Of a stretch of 7,756 nt of DNA, positions 1 through 5,915 are shown in pieces. A program made the position numbers and the translations under genes. A model generated the notes under the pieces. The model did not search any database and was not told the origin of the DNA. It saw only the letters and a program-made list of their open reading frames with translations. Each line of letters begins with the position of its first letter. Positions within the stretch are counted from its first letter, which is position 1. Source of the stretch: Acidimicrobiales bacterium (GTDB lineage Bacteria; Actinomycetota; Acidimicrobiia; Acidimicrobiales; Bog-793); NCBI GenBank assembly GCA_030037405.1, contig JASHRK010000225.1:1-7756 (forward strand), given 5' to 3'.

Positions 1-17
1 GGCGTAGCTTTTCGCGG

Positions 18-776
18 ATGACGATCGACGACCCCTGGGACGCGGAGGTTGCTCAGAGCTACGACACCCCTGAGGTGGGCATGTTCGCCCCCGAGGTGCT
101 CGGGCCGACCGTCGACCGACTCGAGGAGCTGGCCGCCGGGGGAAGGGTCCTCGAGTTCGCGATCGGCACCGGGCGAGTAGCGGTCCCCTTGGCCACTCGG
201 GGAGTGCCGGTCACCGGCATCGATCTCTCGGTCCCGATGGTGGAGGAGCTCCGGAAGAAGGTAGACGAGGACACCATCCCGGTGTTCGTCGGCGACATTG
301 CCTCTCTCTGCGCACCGGGCGAGTTCTCTCTCGTGTACCTCGTCTTCAACACGATCTCGAACCTCTTGACCCAGGATGAACAAGTGGCCTGCTTCCGCAA
401 CGCGGCGCGGCACCTCACCCCTGGGGGGCGTTTCGTGATCGAGCTCGAGGTACCGGAGCTTCGCAAGCTGACTCCTGGCAGCGAGGCCGTGGTCTTCCAC
501 CGCGAGCCGGACTACATCGGCTTGGATACCTACGACATCGTGCCGCAGCATCTGGTCTCCCACCACTTCTGTTTCGGACCGGGCCGAGACGCTCGGCTCT
601 TCCGGAGCCGTCACCGTTACATCTGGCCAGCGGAGCTCGACCTCATGGGCAAGCTCGCCGGCTTCGACCTGGAAAGCCGGCACGCCGACTGGTCCGGAGC
701 CGAGTTCACGGCCGAGTCGTCCTCGCATGTGTCCGTCTACCGGCTGCGTCGCGAGATCGACGTTGACGAGAAATAG
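18..776 (+). CDS. Class I SAM-dependent methyltransferase
   Basis: This 252-residue cytosolic protein should transfer a methyl group from S-adenosylmethionine to an unknown substrate. The Rossmann-fold signature is clear: motif I VLEFAIGTGR at residues 44-53, an acidic residue after strand 2 in GIDLS (D69), VGDIAS at 91-96 with D93 at the adenine-binding position, and the post-motif PGGRFVIELEV at 135-145. The stretches LVYLVFNTISNL, VSHH and WPAELDLM are what I recall from a common actinobacterial branch of this superfamily whose substrates are mostly unassigned. The ATG at 18 fits the usual N-terminus (WDAEVAQSYD), but its upstream bases give only a weak ribosome binding site. The frame is open to the window edge, so a slightly earlier start is possible. 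The last dozen residues (after SHVSVYRL) look like a charged extension. No neighbour suggests a substrate. The family is certain and the function is not. Confidence 0.9.
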   Translation: MTIDDPWDAEVAQSYDTPEVGMFAPEVLGPTVDRLEELAAGGRVLEFAIGTGRVAVPLATRGVPVTGIDLSVPMVEELRKKVDEDTIPVFVGDIASLCAPGEFSLVYLVFNTISNLLTQDEQVACFRNAARHLTPGGRFVIELEVPELRKLTPGSEAVVFHREPDYIGLDTYDIVPQHLVSHHFCFGPGRDARLFRSRHRYIWPAELDLMGKLAGFDLESRHADWSGAEFTAESSSHVSVYRLRREIDVDEK

Positions 777-1107
777 ACCTGAGCGTGGTGTCGAACAGCG
801 ACGAGGCGCTCGTCGGGCTGTACCTTCCCCGTCGTGCTATTGGCGAGCAACTTGGTCAACACACCAGATGCGAAGCATCGCCGCGACCGGCTCGCCAGCT
901 GCCACCGTCACGTATCCAAGGATGGCCAGGTCGTCCTGAAGCGCTGGAGCTTTGAAAGACGGGACTACGCGCACTGCGTCAAGCTATCGGTGATTGTCGA
1001 GGTAGCAGGCATGTCGAAGTCCTTCGTTTCCCAAGATCTGGCGGGGGCACTTCGCGCCACACGTCTCGCCTCGTCCGGCACTCGCAGAGCGCGTCGCGAT
1101 CCAATCG
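777..1107. other. Intergenic stretch with no convincing gene
   Basis: Apart from the hairpin at 799-815, nothing recognisable lies here. A 100-codon plus-strand frame (834-1136) has GC-rich third positions in its first half, but it has no ribosome binding site, resembles no family I know and becomes rich in arginine and serine near its end. It could be a small unknown gene or decayed coding DNA. I do not call it. Confidence 0.4.
799..815 (+). terminator. Possible hairpin terminator after the methyltransferase
   Basis: A perfect 7-base inverted repeat, CGACGAG-gcg-CTCGTCG, begins 22 bases after the methyltransferase stop codon. It is GC-rich with a tight 3-base loop, as in many actinobacterial intrinsic terminators that lack a T-tract. 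No run of T follows, so termination is an inference from position only. Confidence 0.4.
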
Positions 1108-1137
1108 TTGCACTTCGATCATCGATGAGCCGATAGT
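1108..1137 (+). promoter_or_regulatory. Candidate promoter of the nuclease-like gene
   Basis: TTGCAC at 1108-1113 and GATAGT at 1132-1137 are separated by 18 bases, a plausible sigma70-type -35/-10 pair (3 of 6 and 4 of 6 consensus matches). Transcription would begin near 1144, about 40 bases before the preferred ATG at 1184. The -10 box overlaps the left arm of an inverted repeat, which would suit an operator. Confidence 0.4.
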
Positions 1138-1168
1138 TCAGTAGTGGAGAACCGATGTGAGATCGGCT
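1128..1168 (+). repeat. Nested inverted repeat over promoter and leader
   Basis: AGCCGAT at 1128-1134 is the exact reverse complement of ATCGGCT at 1162-1168. Nested inside is a second pair, GTTC at 1136-1139 and GAAC at 1149-1152. A competing short hairpin, CCGAT-gtgag-ATCGG (1152-1166), uses the same right arm and contains the GTG at 1157. The repeat spans the candidate -10 box and start point, so it could be an operator. If transcription starts further upstream it could be a leader structure. Confidence 0.45.
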
Positions 1169-1183
1169 AGCGGGAGCAGTGGT

Positions 1184-2113
1184 ATGACTCCGTGTGACGC
1201 GGCAACCGAGCAGTACAGGCAGCTTGCGTCCTACCGGCACTGCGTCGATCGGATTGTCGATGCATGGCCAGCTTTCGTCGCGCAGCGCTCAGAACGTTTA
1301 CGTCAGGGACTCTTTGGTGCTCCCGTCGAGAAGGTAGCCGAGAACATCCTGGAGGACCTCTTCACAAGGGTCCTCGATTGGACGCTCGGCGATGTCAACC
1401 TCCAGGTGGGCCGGGCCGACATCATCCTGTCGGAGCTTGGCGTGAAGAGACTGGTGCTCGAGGTGAAGCGGCCCGGATCACTCACGTGGCACCGCCGCTA
1501 CGTAGACGCGGCTCTCGACCAGGCGCTCGGTTACGCGGCCAGCCAGAAGGTCGGCGCCGTGGCGGTGAGCGACGGGGAGATGTTGTACGTCGCCGACGTG
1601 GTGCACGGGGGCCTTCGAGACAGGATATTCGTGAACCTCGCTGCTCACGATCCGCCACTCGATCTATGGTGGCTCTCCGTACACGGGATCTACCGACCGT
1701 GCCCACAAGCGAGCACGCCACTCCCGGAGCTGCACGTCGACACGGCAACGACGCAGGCTGCTTCGAAAGGTGAGTTACTTCATCGCAAGTACCTGTTGCC
1801 AGCTCATTGTTTCGGTTACCTCGGTCGTGCTGACGACCCGGGGACTTGGAAACTCCCCTACCTCTCTGCTGACGGCACCCCCGACCTGAAGCGACTACCC
1901 AAGGCGATCCAGGCGATCCTTAGCAACTACCGGGGAGCCAAGGTGAACATTCCTCGAGACGCGGTGGGCGACGTGCTCGTGCGACTGGGAAAGACCGCTG
2001 CCGAGCTCCGGAGGATGCCGTGCCAGGGTGGTATCACCGCCGATGTGTACGTCGAAGCTCACGAGGCGCTCGACCAGCTCGGTCGGTTGCCCGACGTGCA
2101 CTGCTGTGAGTGA
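1184..2113 (+). CDS. Stand-alone HsdR-N-like PD-(D/E)XK nuclease domain protein
   Basis: This 309-residue protein has an N-terminal half resembling the nuclease domain of type I restriction R subunits. The visible core is a helix with E57, then RADIIL with D79, a strand ending in LEVKRPG (E93-V-K95) and a following helix with Q113-x3-Y117. That order, D...ExK...QxxxY, is the signature shared by HsdR and RecB-family nucleases. A segment LWWLSVHGIYRP follows near 161-172. The C-terminal half (about 195-309, with TWKLPY, LPKAIQAILSNYRG and a helical end) is a region I do not recognise. There is no helicase domain and no HsdM or HsdS nearby, so this is not a complete restriction system. The active-site residues look intact, so it may cut or bind DNA, but this is inference. 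I prefer the ATG at 1184, with GGGAG seven bases upstream. A GTG at 1157 would add nine residues and also has a GGAG. Confidence 0.75.
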   Translation: MTPCDAATEQYRQLASYRHCVDRIVDAWPAFVAQRSERLRQGLFGAPVEKVAENILEDLFTRVLDWTLGDVNLQVGRADIILSELGVKRLVLEVKRPGSLTWHRRYVDAALDQALGYAASQKVGAVAVSDGEMLYVADVVHGGLRDRIFVNLAAHDPPLDLWWLSVHGIYRPCPQASTPLPELHVDTATTQAASKGELLHRKYLLPAHCFGYLGRADDPGTWKLPYLSADGTPDLKRLPKAIQAILSNYRGAKVNIPRDAVGDVLVRLGKTAAELRRMPCQGGITADVYVEAHEALDQLGRLPDVHCCE

Positions 2114-2133
2114 GGGAGGTGTTTCCGCCTCCC
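2114..2133 (+). terminator. Hairpin directly after the nuclease-like gene
   Basis: GGGAGG at 2114-2119 pairs with CCTCCC at 2128-2133, extendable by one T-G pair to leave a 6-base loop. It begins immediately after the TGA and lies between two convergent genes, where a terminator is expected. The T-tract is poor, so it is a candidate only. Confidence 0.5.
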
Positions 2134-2168
2134 GCCGGTCTTCTCGGGCAAAACGTAGACCCCGATAA

Positions 2169-2183
2169 GCTCTTTCCCAGAGC
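2169..2183. terminator. Small inverted repeat in the convergent gap
   Basis: GCTCT-ttccc-AGAGC is a perfect 5-base stem with a 5-base loop. It lies between the convergent stop codons at 2113 and 2257 and could help terminate the minus-strand gene. It is short and has no clear T-run in either direction. Confidence 0.25.
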
Positions 2184-2256
2184 ACGAGTGTGTATCGTCA
2201 TTACTCAGGTCGTCGGAAGGTAGCTGTCTCCTGACATATCGATAACCTACATGGCG

Positions 2257-2763
2257 TCATTGGTGACGAGACTTCCAGAGAACAAGTGTCCTTCCATTAG
2301 GCTTGATTGTCACCAGCTCGTTGACGTTTGACCACCCGTTTCCGCTGTCGGTATCGACGTAGATCGACCCTCCTTGAGATGCCGCGATCCCGTAGCCTGG
2401 CAGGAAGCCGCTATGAGGCCCACCGAGGCGCGCCACGACGAACTTTCCGTCCGCCAACCGTTCGAGGATCTCGTCTCGACCGGGGTCCACCATGTAAAGC
2501 ACTCCGTGGGGACCGACCGCCAGGGAGCCCGGTCTCCTGGGAACAACGAGCGACGCATCATGTGGTAGCCCATGCGCAGCGATGACAGCGGGCGATCTTC
2601 TAGCCCCATTAAGGGGAGCACCGCTCGCCTTGGCTTCTCCGGTGGCGAGGCTGGTGAACACAACGACAACTCCGGTCAGCGTCGTGATCCGCCACACCGC
2701 CGACCTCTGGACGAATAGTTGTTCCATCCTCGAAAGACAGCGACGCCTCTCGGAGGTTCTCAC
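2257..2763 (-). CDS. Short secreted NHL-like beta-propeller repeat protein
   Basis: This protein has 168 residues from the GTG at 2763, or 156 from an ATG at 2727. Counted from the ATG, there is a basic start, a hydrophobic stretch (about 14-30) and an AKA-type cleavage site near 32-35, so a Sec signal peptide is likely. Two repeat units follow: PGSLAVGPHGVLYMVD... (about 66-103) and GYGIAASQGGSIYVDTD... (about 111-151), ending VLW. Each has the hydrophobic/glycine pattern of NHL or SMP-30-like propeller blades, which generally act as binding scaffolds or enzymes outside the membrane. Closed propellers need at least four blades and usually six, so this copy is short: either an internally deleted remnant or a protein that assembles with others. 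The GTG start is favoured only because it is the longest. Neither start has a good ribosome binding site, since the GAGG before 2727 abuts the ATG. No partner gene is adjacent. Confidence 0.6.
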   Translation of the reverse strand: MRTSERRRCLSRMEQLFVQRSAVWRITTLTGVVVVFTSLATGEAKASGAPLNGARRSPAVIAAHGLPHDASLVVPRRPGSLAVGPHGVLYMVDPGRDEILERLADGKFVVARLGGPHSGFLPGYGIAASQGGSIYVDTDSGNGWSNVNELVTIKPNGRTLVLWKSRHQ

Positions 2764-2815
2764 TCGTACCTACGTGGTCACGAACCTCGCTCACGCTGAC
2801 TCACCCTTCCCCCTC

Positions 2816-2844
2816 ACTATCCATTCAGCTAAGACGTCCGTCAA
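2816..2844 (-). promoter_or_regulatory. Sigma70-type promoter of the NHL-like gene
   Basis: Read on the minus strand, TTGACG (2844-2839) and GATAGT (2821-2816) are separated by exactly 17 bases. The -35 matches consensus at 5 of 6 positions and the -10 at 4 of 6. Transcription would start near 2809, leaving a leader of about 45 bases to the GTG at 2763. This is the best-looking promoter in the window and supports the view that the short gene is expressed. Confidence 0.5.
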
Positions 2845-3338
2845 CTCACCCGTCTTGCCACACCTTCGCGAAACACCCACCGGCAGGATGCGCCGCGCAC
2901 CCAGAAGCACAACCCGCTTTCACCCGGGGGCCATGGGAGCAAGATGGGACAACATGGTCCCGCGCGCCAAGAGGCCGGCGCCCGGACCAACTTCTGCATC
3001 GTCGAGTCCGCCGTCTGCGGTGTTTGGTAGATGCTCCTCTGAGAGCCCGGCAGAGCTGTCGGGCATCACCCTTGCGGGCATCGATTCCGAGAACACGGCG
3101 AACAGCTCGTATGGTCTCGGTTTCTTCGGAGACCTCTACGACTGGGATGGCGAGCTCCTACTAGCTCGGGAACGACTCCACCGCGGACATCGAGACCCGG
3201 ACCGTCTCTCTGGTACGAGCGGCGATCGAGTCGACCTCGGCGGCGATAGGAGTCAACCTGCGGAGCTGGGTCAGGGCTGGGCCCGACGCGCTGAGACGGT
3301 GGCAGGCGAGCCAGCCGGCTTCCGACTGCGAATGACGC
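2845..3338. other. Intergenic stretch with no supported gene
   Basis: A long plus-strand frame crosses this region (2582-3400), but it runs antisense across the ends of two real genes, lacks a recognisable motif and is rich in arginine and proline. On the minus strand just after the formate dehydrogenase, one frame reads LRRLTPIAAEVDSIAARTRE..., meets two consecutive stops near 3160, then continues as ELAIPVVEVSEETETIRAV.... This could be decayed coding DNA or chance open frame in GC-rich sequence. I recognise no family. Confidence 0.35.
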
Positions 3339-4535
3339 TCAGACCGTGGCGTCCCCTTGGCTGCCCGGGCTGGCGTCACCACCAACGCTGTAGGAGGTAG
3401 CTCCGGTGCCGGCGAGCTGTCCGCCGTCGACGATGAGATACTCCTGGCGGATTGGCCGCCCGGACAGGAAGCACTCGAGGATCTCCCGAGTCCCGGCGGC
3501 GTAGCGGGCCTGGGCGGAGAGGCTCGTCCCGGAGGTGTGAGGCGTCATGGCATTGTGCGGCATCGTCCGCCAGGGGTGATCCGCAGGGGGTGGCTGCGGG
3601 TACCAGACGTCGCCCGCATAGCCGGCGAGTTGACCGGACTCAAGCGCACGAACGACAGCGTCTCGGTCCATGATCGCCGCCCGGGCGGTGTTCACGATGT
3701 AAGCGCCACGCCGCATCGTGCCGAGGAGCTCGTCGTTGAAGAGCTGGTAGGTGTCCGGCACGAGCGGGGTATGGATCGACAACACGTCAACGTCGCGCAC
3801 GAGCGACCGCACCTCGTCGTGGAAGGTCAAGTTGAGCTCGCCCTCGATTTCGCTCGGGAGGCGACGCTTGTCGGAGTAGTGGAGGCGGACGTCGAAAGGA
3901 GCAAGCCGTCGGAGGACGGCCAGACCGATACGGCCCGCCGCGAGCACGCCGACGTCCATCCCCTCGAGGTCGTAGGCGCGAGCCACGCTGTCGGCGATGT
4001 TCCAGCCGCCCTGCTCGACCCAGTCATGGCTCGGGAGGAAGTCGCGGACCAAGGCGAGGATCTGCATGACGGCGTGCTCGGCGACGCTGATGCTGTTGCT
4101 GTAGGTGACCTCGGCGACGGTGATCCCTCGGGCGATGGCGGCGTTCAGGTCGACGTGGTCGGAGCCGATGCCCGCGGTGATCGACAGCTTGAGGTTTGGC
4201 GCCTTGGCGATGCGTTCTGCTGTCAGGTAGACGGGCCAGAACGGCTGGGAGATGACGACGTCAGCGTCGACGAGCTCGCGCTCGAGGACGGAGTCCGGTC
4301 CCTCCTTGTCCGAAGTCACGACGAGAGTGTGACCAGCTGCCTCGAGGAAGCGGCGAAGGCCGAGCTCTCCCGAGACCGAGCCGAGCAGCTGGCCGGGGAC
4401 GAAGTCGATCGCTTGCGGGCTCGGAGCCGTCTGCCCGTCGGGGTAGTGGTCGATGGTCGGGATCGAGTCGCGGGCATATGCCGGCGGATAACCAGTTACC
4501 GGATCCGGGTACAGCACGCAGACGATCTTGGCCAC
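3339..4535 (-). CDS. fdh: NAD+-dependent formate dehydrogenase
   Basis: This 398-residue cytosolic, metal-free enzyme of the D-2-hydroxyacid dehydrogenase superfamily oxidises formate to CO2 with NAD+. It aligns without gaps for about 330 residues with my recollection of Pseudomonas sp. 101 FDH (400 residues). With the start as residue 1, the catalytic set is present: PFW at 98-100, N147 in SNSISVAEH, AAGRIG at 199-204 for cofactor, D222 for NAD+ ribose selectivity, R285 in NTARAA, Q314 and H333. The C-terminal block AQARYAAGTREILECF and EYLIVDGG is nearly identical to that family. The GTG at 4535 is chosen because GGAAAGGAG ends seven bases upstream and because AKIVCVLYPDP is the normal N-terminus; the ATG at 4616 would add 27 unsupported residues. 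Only two cysteines remain (C6, C355), against seven in the Pseudomonas enzyme. It is the last of three co-oriented genes, after a LysR regulator. Confidence 0.97.
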   Translation of the reverse strand: MAKIVCVLYPDPVTGYPPAYARDSIPTIDHYPDGQTAPSPQAIDFVPGQLLGSVSGELGLRRFLEAAGHTLVVTSDKEGPDSVLERELVDADVVISQPFWPVYLTAERIAKAPNLKLSITAGIGSDHVDLNAAIARGITVAEVTYSNSISVAEHAVMQILALVRDFLPSHDWVEQGGWNIADSVARAYDLEGMDVGVLAAGRIGLAVLRRLAPFDVRLHYSDKRRLPSEIEGELNLTFHDEVRSLVRDVDVLSIHTPLVPDTYQLFNDELLGTMRRGAYIVNTARAAIMDRDAVVRALESGQLAGYAGDVWYPQPPPADHPWRTMPHNAMTPHTSGTSLSAQARYAAGTREILECFLSGRPIRQEYLIVDGGQLAGTGATSYSVGGDASPGSQGDATV

Positions 4536-4542
4536 GGTGTTG

Positions 4543-4551
4543 CTCCTTTCC
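4543..4551 (-). promoter_or_regulatory. Ribosome binding site that fixes the fdh start
   Basis: On the minus strand GGAAAGGAG occupies 4551-4543, seven bases before the GTG at 4535. Its strength and spacing decide the start in favour of this GTG over the in-frame ATG at 4616. Confidence 0.85.
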
Positions 4552-4558
4552 TCGCGCA

Positions 4559-4578
4559 CGAGCGGCGCGCTCGCGCCG
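4559..4578 (-). repeat. Two overlapping palindromes in the fdh leader
   Basis: CGAGCG-gcg-CGCTCG (4559-4573) and CGGCGCG-ct-CGCGCCG (4563-4578) are perfect inverted repeats sharing most of their bases, so only one can fold at a time. They lie between the candidate start point (about 4580) and the ribosome binding site (4551-4543). They could form a leader hairpin or a protein-binding site. In GC-rich DNA some such symmetry arises by chance. Confidence 0.45.
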
Positions 4579-4586
4579 ACACGTGA

Positions 4587-4616
4587 AGTATCGACGTCGG
4601 GCGTTTCGGCGTCCAA
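4587..4616 (-). promoter_or_regulatory. Candidate promoter of fdh
   Basis: On the minus strand TTGGAC (4616-4611) and GATACT (4592-4587) are 18 bases apart. They match consensus at 3 and 4 of 6 positions. Transcription would begin near 4580, where a palindromic CACGTG (4580-4585) lies. The 159-base gap from the upstream regulator gene makes an independent fdh promoter plausible. Confidence 0.35.
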
Positions 4617-4694
4617 GAGACCGGAGTGACCGCGCGATAAGCAAAGTCGATCGTCCGCCGAGACGGTGCTCGCGGGTCCATCCGAAGGTGCTCT

Positions 4695-5648
4695 CTAAAG
4701 AGGGACCGGACCCGGCTCCTCCTCGGCATCGGCGCCCGCCGCGAAGCTGCCGTCGGGTGGTCTCAGGAGGGTCTCCGCGGTTGCCACGAAGGCGCTCCCG
4801 ATCGGCGAGCGCCCGGCGCGCCGGCTGGTGGCGAGCCAGACCTGTGACCGAGCGACCGGTTCGGTCAGTTCGAGCATTCGGATCGCGGCTCCTCCCATCG
4901 GACGGGCGGACCAGGTGTGCGGGATGATGGTCGCCCAGCGCCCCGTCGCGACATGGGCACAGAGGGCGGCGATCGAGTCGGCCTGCATCGCCGGTGAGAT
5001 CCGCAGGCCGATGCCCGCGAAGGCGCGGTCGACGATCCGCCGGCCGCGCATTGTGGTGTCGAGCAGGCAGAGCGGGAGTGTGGCCGACTCGGCCCAGGTC
5101 ATCTCCGGCGCTCTCTGGTCACCCAGGAGCTTCTCTGGAGCGAGGAGCACCTGTCGCTCTTCGTAGAGCGGGACGAGGTCAAGCTCGGCGGGATCCTCGT
5201 CATCTTGGTAGATCACTCCGGCGTCGTTCTCGAAGTGGTGCAGCCGCCGGACGATCTCGGTCGAGGCGAGATCGCCGTGGAGATGGATAGAGACCCTTGG
5301 GTGGGCCGCCTCGAACGTCGCGACGATCGGCGCAACCGTCGTCACCGCTGCCGGGATGAGCCCGAGGTGCAGCTCTCCTGTGAGCCCTGCACCCATTGCG
5401 GACGCCTCCTGTTTGAGAGCGTCTCGGTCGGCAAGGATCCGCTCCGCCCACTCCATGAGCCTCTCTCCCTCGGCGGTGAGGCCTTCGAAGGTGTTGCCAC
5501 GCCGCACGAGCGAGACGCCGAGCTCTCGTTCGAGCTTTCGGATCGCGTCGGAGAGGGCTGGCTGGGAGACGGAACAGACGTCGGCGGCGTGTGCGAAGTG
5601 GCGTTCCCGACCCAGTACGACGAAGTACTCGAGCTGGCGAAACAACAT
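4695..5648 (-). CDS. LysR-type transcriptional regulator
   Basis: This 317-residue DNA-binding protein has the standard LysR layout. A winged helix-turn-helix spans residues 1-60, with RQLEYFVVLGRERHFAHAA, a recognition helix around SVSQPALSDAIRKLE (26-40) and a wing ending GLTAEGERL. A linker helix runs to about 88 and a periplasmic-binding-protein-like effector domain starts at GELHLGLIPA (91). The tail from about 296 is acidic and alanine/proline-rich. The ATG at 5648 is preferred because AGGGAG lies eight bases upstream and the HTH begins at residue 2, normal for the family; an earlier in-frame start at 5774 would add 42 unlikely residues. It sits between the aldehyde dehydrogenase and formate dehydrogenase genes on the same strand, not divergent from a target. 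The simplest inference is that it controls one or both neighbours in response to an aldehyde, formate or a related small acid. The ligand cannot be deduced. Confidence 0.95.
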   Translation of the reverse strand: MLFRQLEYFVVLGRERHFAHAADVCSVSQPALSDAIRKLERELGVSLVRRGNTFEGLTAEGERLMEWAERILADRDALKQEASAMGAGLTGELHLGLIPAAVTTVAPIVATFEAAHPRVSIHLHGDLASTEIVRRLHHFENDAGVIYQDDEDPAELDLVPLYEERQVLLAPEKLLGDQRAPEMTWAESATLPLCLLDTTMRGRRIVDRAFAGIGLRISPAMQADSIAALCAHVATGRWATIIPHTWSARPMGGAAIRMLELTEPVARSQVWLATSRRAGRSPIGSAFVATAETLLRPPDGSFAAGADAEEEPGPVPL

Positions 5649-5673
5649 CGGCTGTGCTCCCTGCAAAGTGATG

Positions 5674-5687
5674 GTCTGGCTGCAGAC
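5674..5687 (-). promoter_or_regulatory. Inverted repeat just upstream of the LysR gene
   Basis: GTCTG-gctg-CAGAC is a perfect 5-base inverted repeat 26 bases upstream of the regulator's ATG and 12 bases before its ribosome binding site. LysR proteins often autoregulate at such sites, but the spacing is one base short of the classical T-N11-A box, so this is only a candidate operator. Confidence 0.3.
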
Positions 5688-5890
5688 AGTATGACGCCGC
5701 TGGCACCCGAGCATGGACCTTGACGGCCCGCAAGACGGAGACGGCCTGTGACTTCGCCGACAGGCTCGCACCACCTGGAAGCGATGCTGTCGGCCGAAAC
5801 GATGCCCAGCCGACCGACGAGAGATCTGCCGACGACGGTGCCGTGACGTAGGACAGCGGGGTCAGTACGTGCTCCGAAGAAGGTGTAATC

Positions 5891-5915
5891 GCCGCCCGTA
5901 GATTCCAAAGGCGGC
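5891..5915 (-). terminator. Possible terminator after the aldehyde dehydrogenase
   Basis: On the minus strand GCCGCC (5915-5910) can pair with GGCGGC (5896-5891) across a 13-base loop, overlapping the last base of the stop codon. The following bases are moderately T-rich (GATTACACCTTCTTC). The large loop weakens the call. If real, it would separate this gene from the LysR gene. Confidence 0.3.

Noticed and set aside
1127..1152. tRNA-like 5' half: a 7-base segment, TA, then GTTC-AGTAGTGGA-GAAC resembling a D-arm
   Set aside because: No proper anticodon arm with a 7-base loop, no TTC-type T-arm and no 3' acceptor strand follow. The symmetry is better described as a nested inverted repeat.
1184..2113. 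Complete type I restriction-modification system
   Set aside because: No HsdM, HsdS or helicase part is present; only a nuclease-like domain is seen.
2582..3400. Plus-strand frame of 272 codons across the gap between the NHL-like gene and fdh
   Set aside because: It overlaps the ends of two better supported minus-strand genes, has no ribosome binding site and resembles no known protein.
3357..4586. Long plus-strand reading frame of 409 codons antisense to formate dehydrogenase
   Set aside because: Same reasoning: the opposite strand encodes an unmistakable enzyme, and this frame shows only low-complexity Asp/Val/Gly/Arg-rich sequence without motifs.
4536..4616. Longer formate dehydrogenase start (ATG at 4616)
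   Set aside because: The extra 27 residues do not occur in the family as I know it, and the strong ribosome binding site points to the GTG at 4535.
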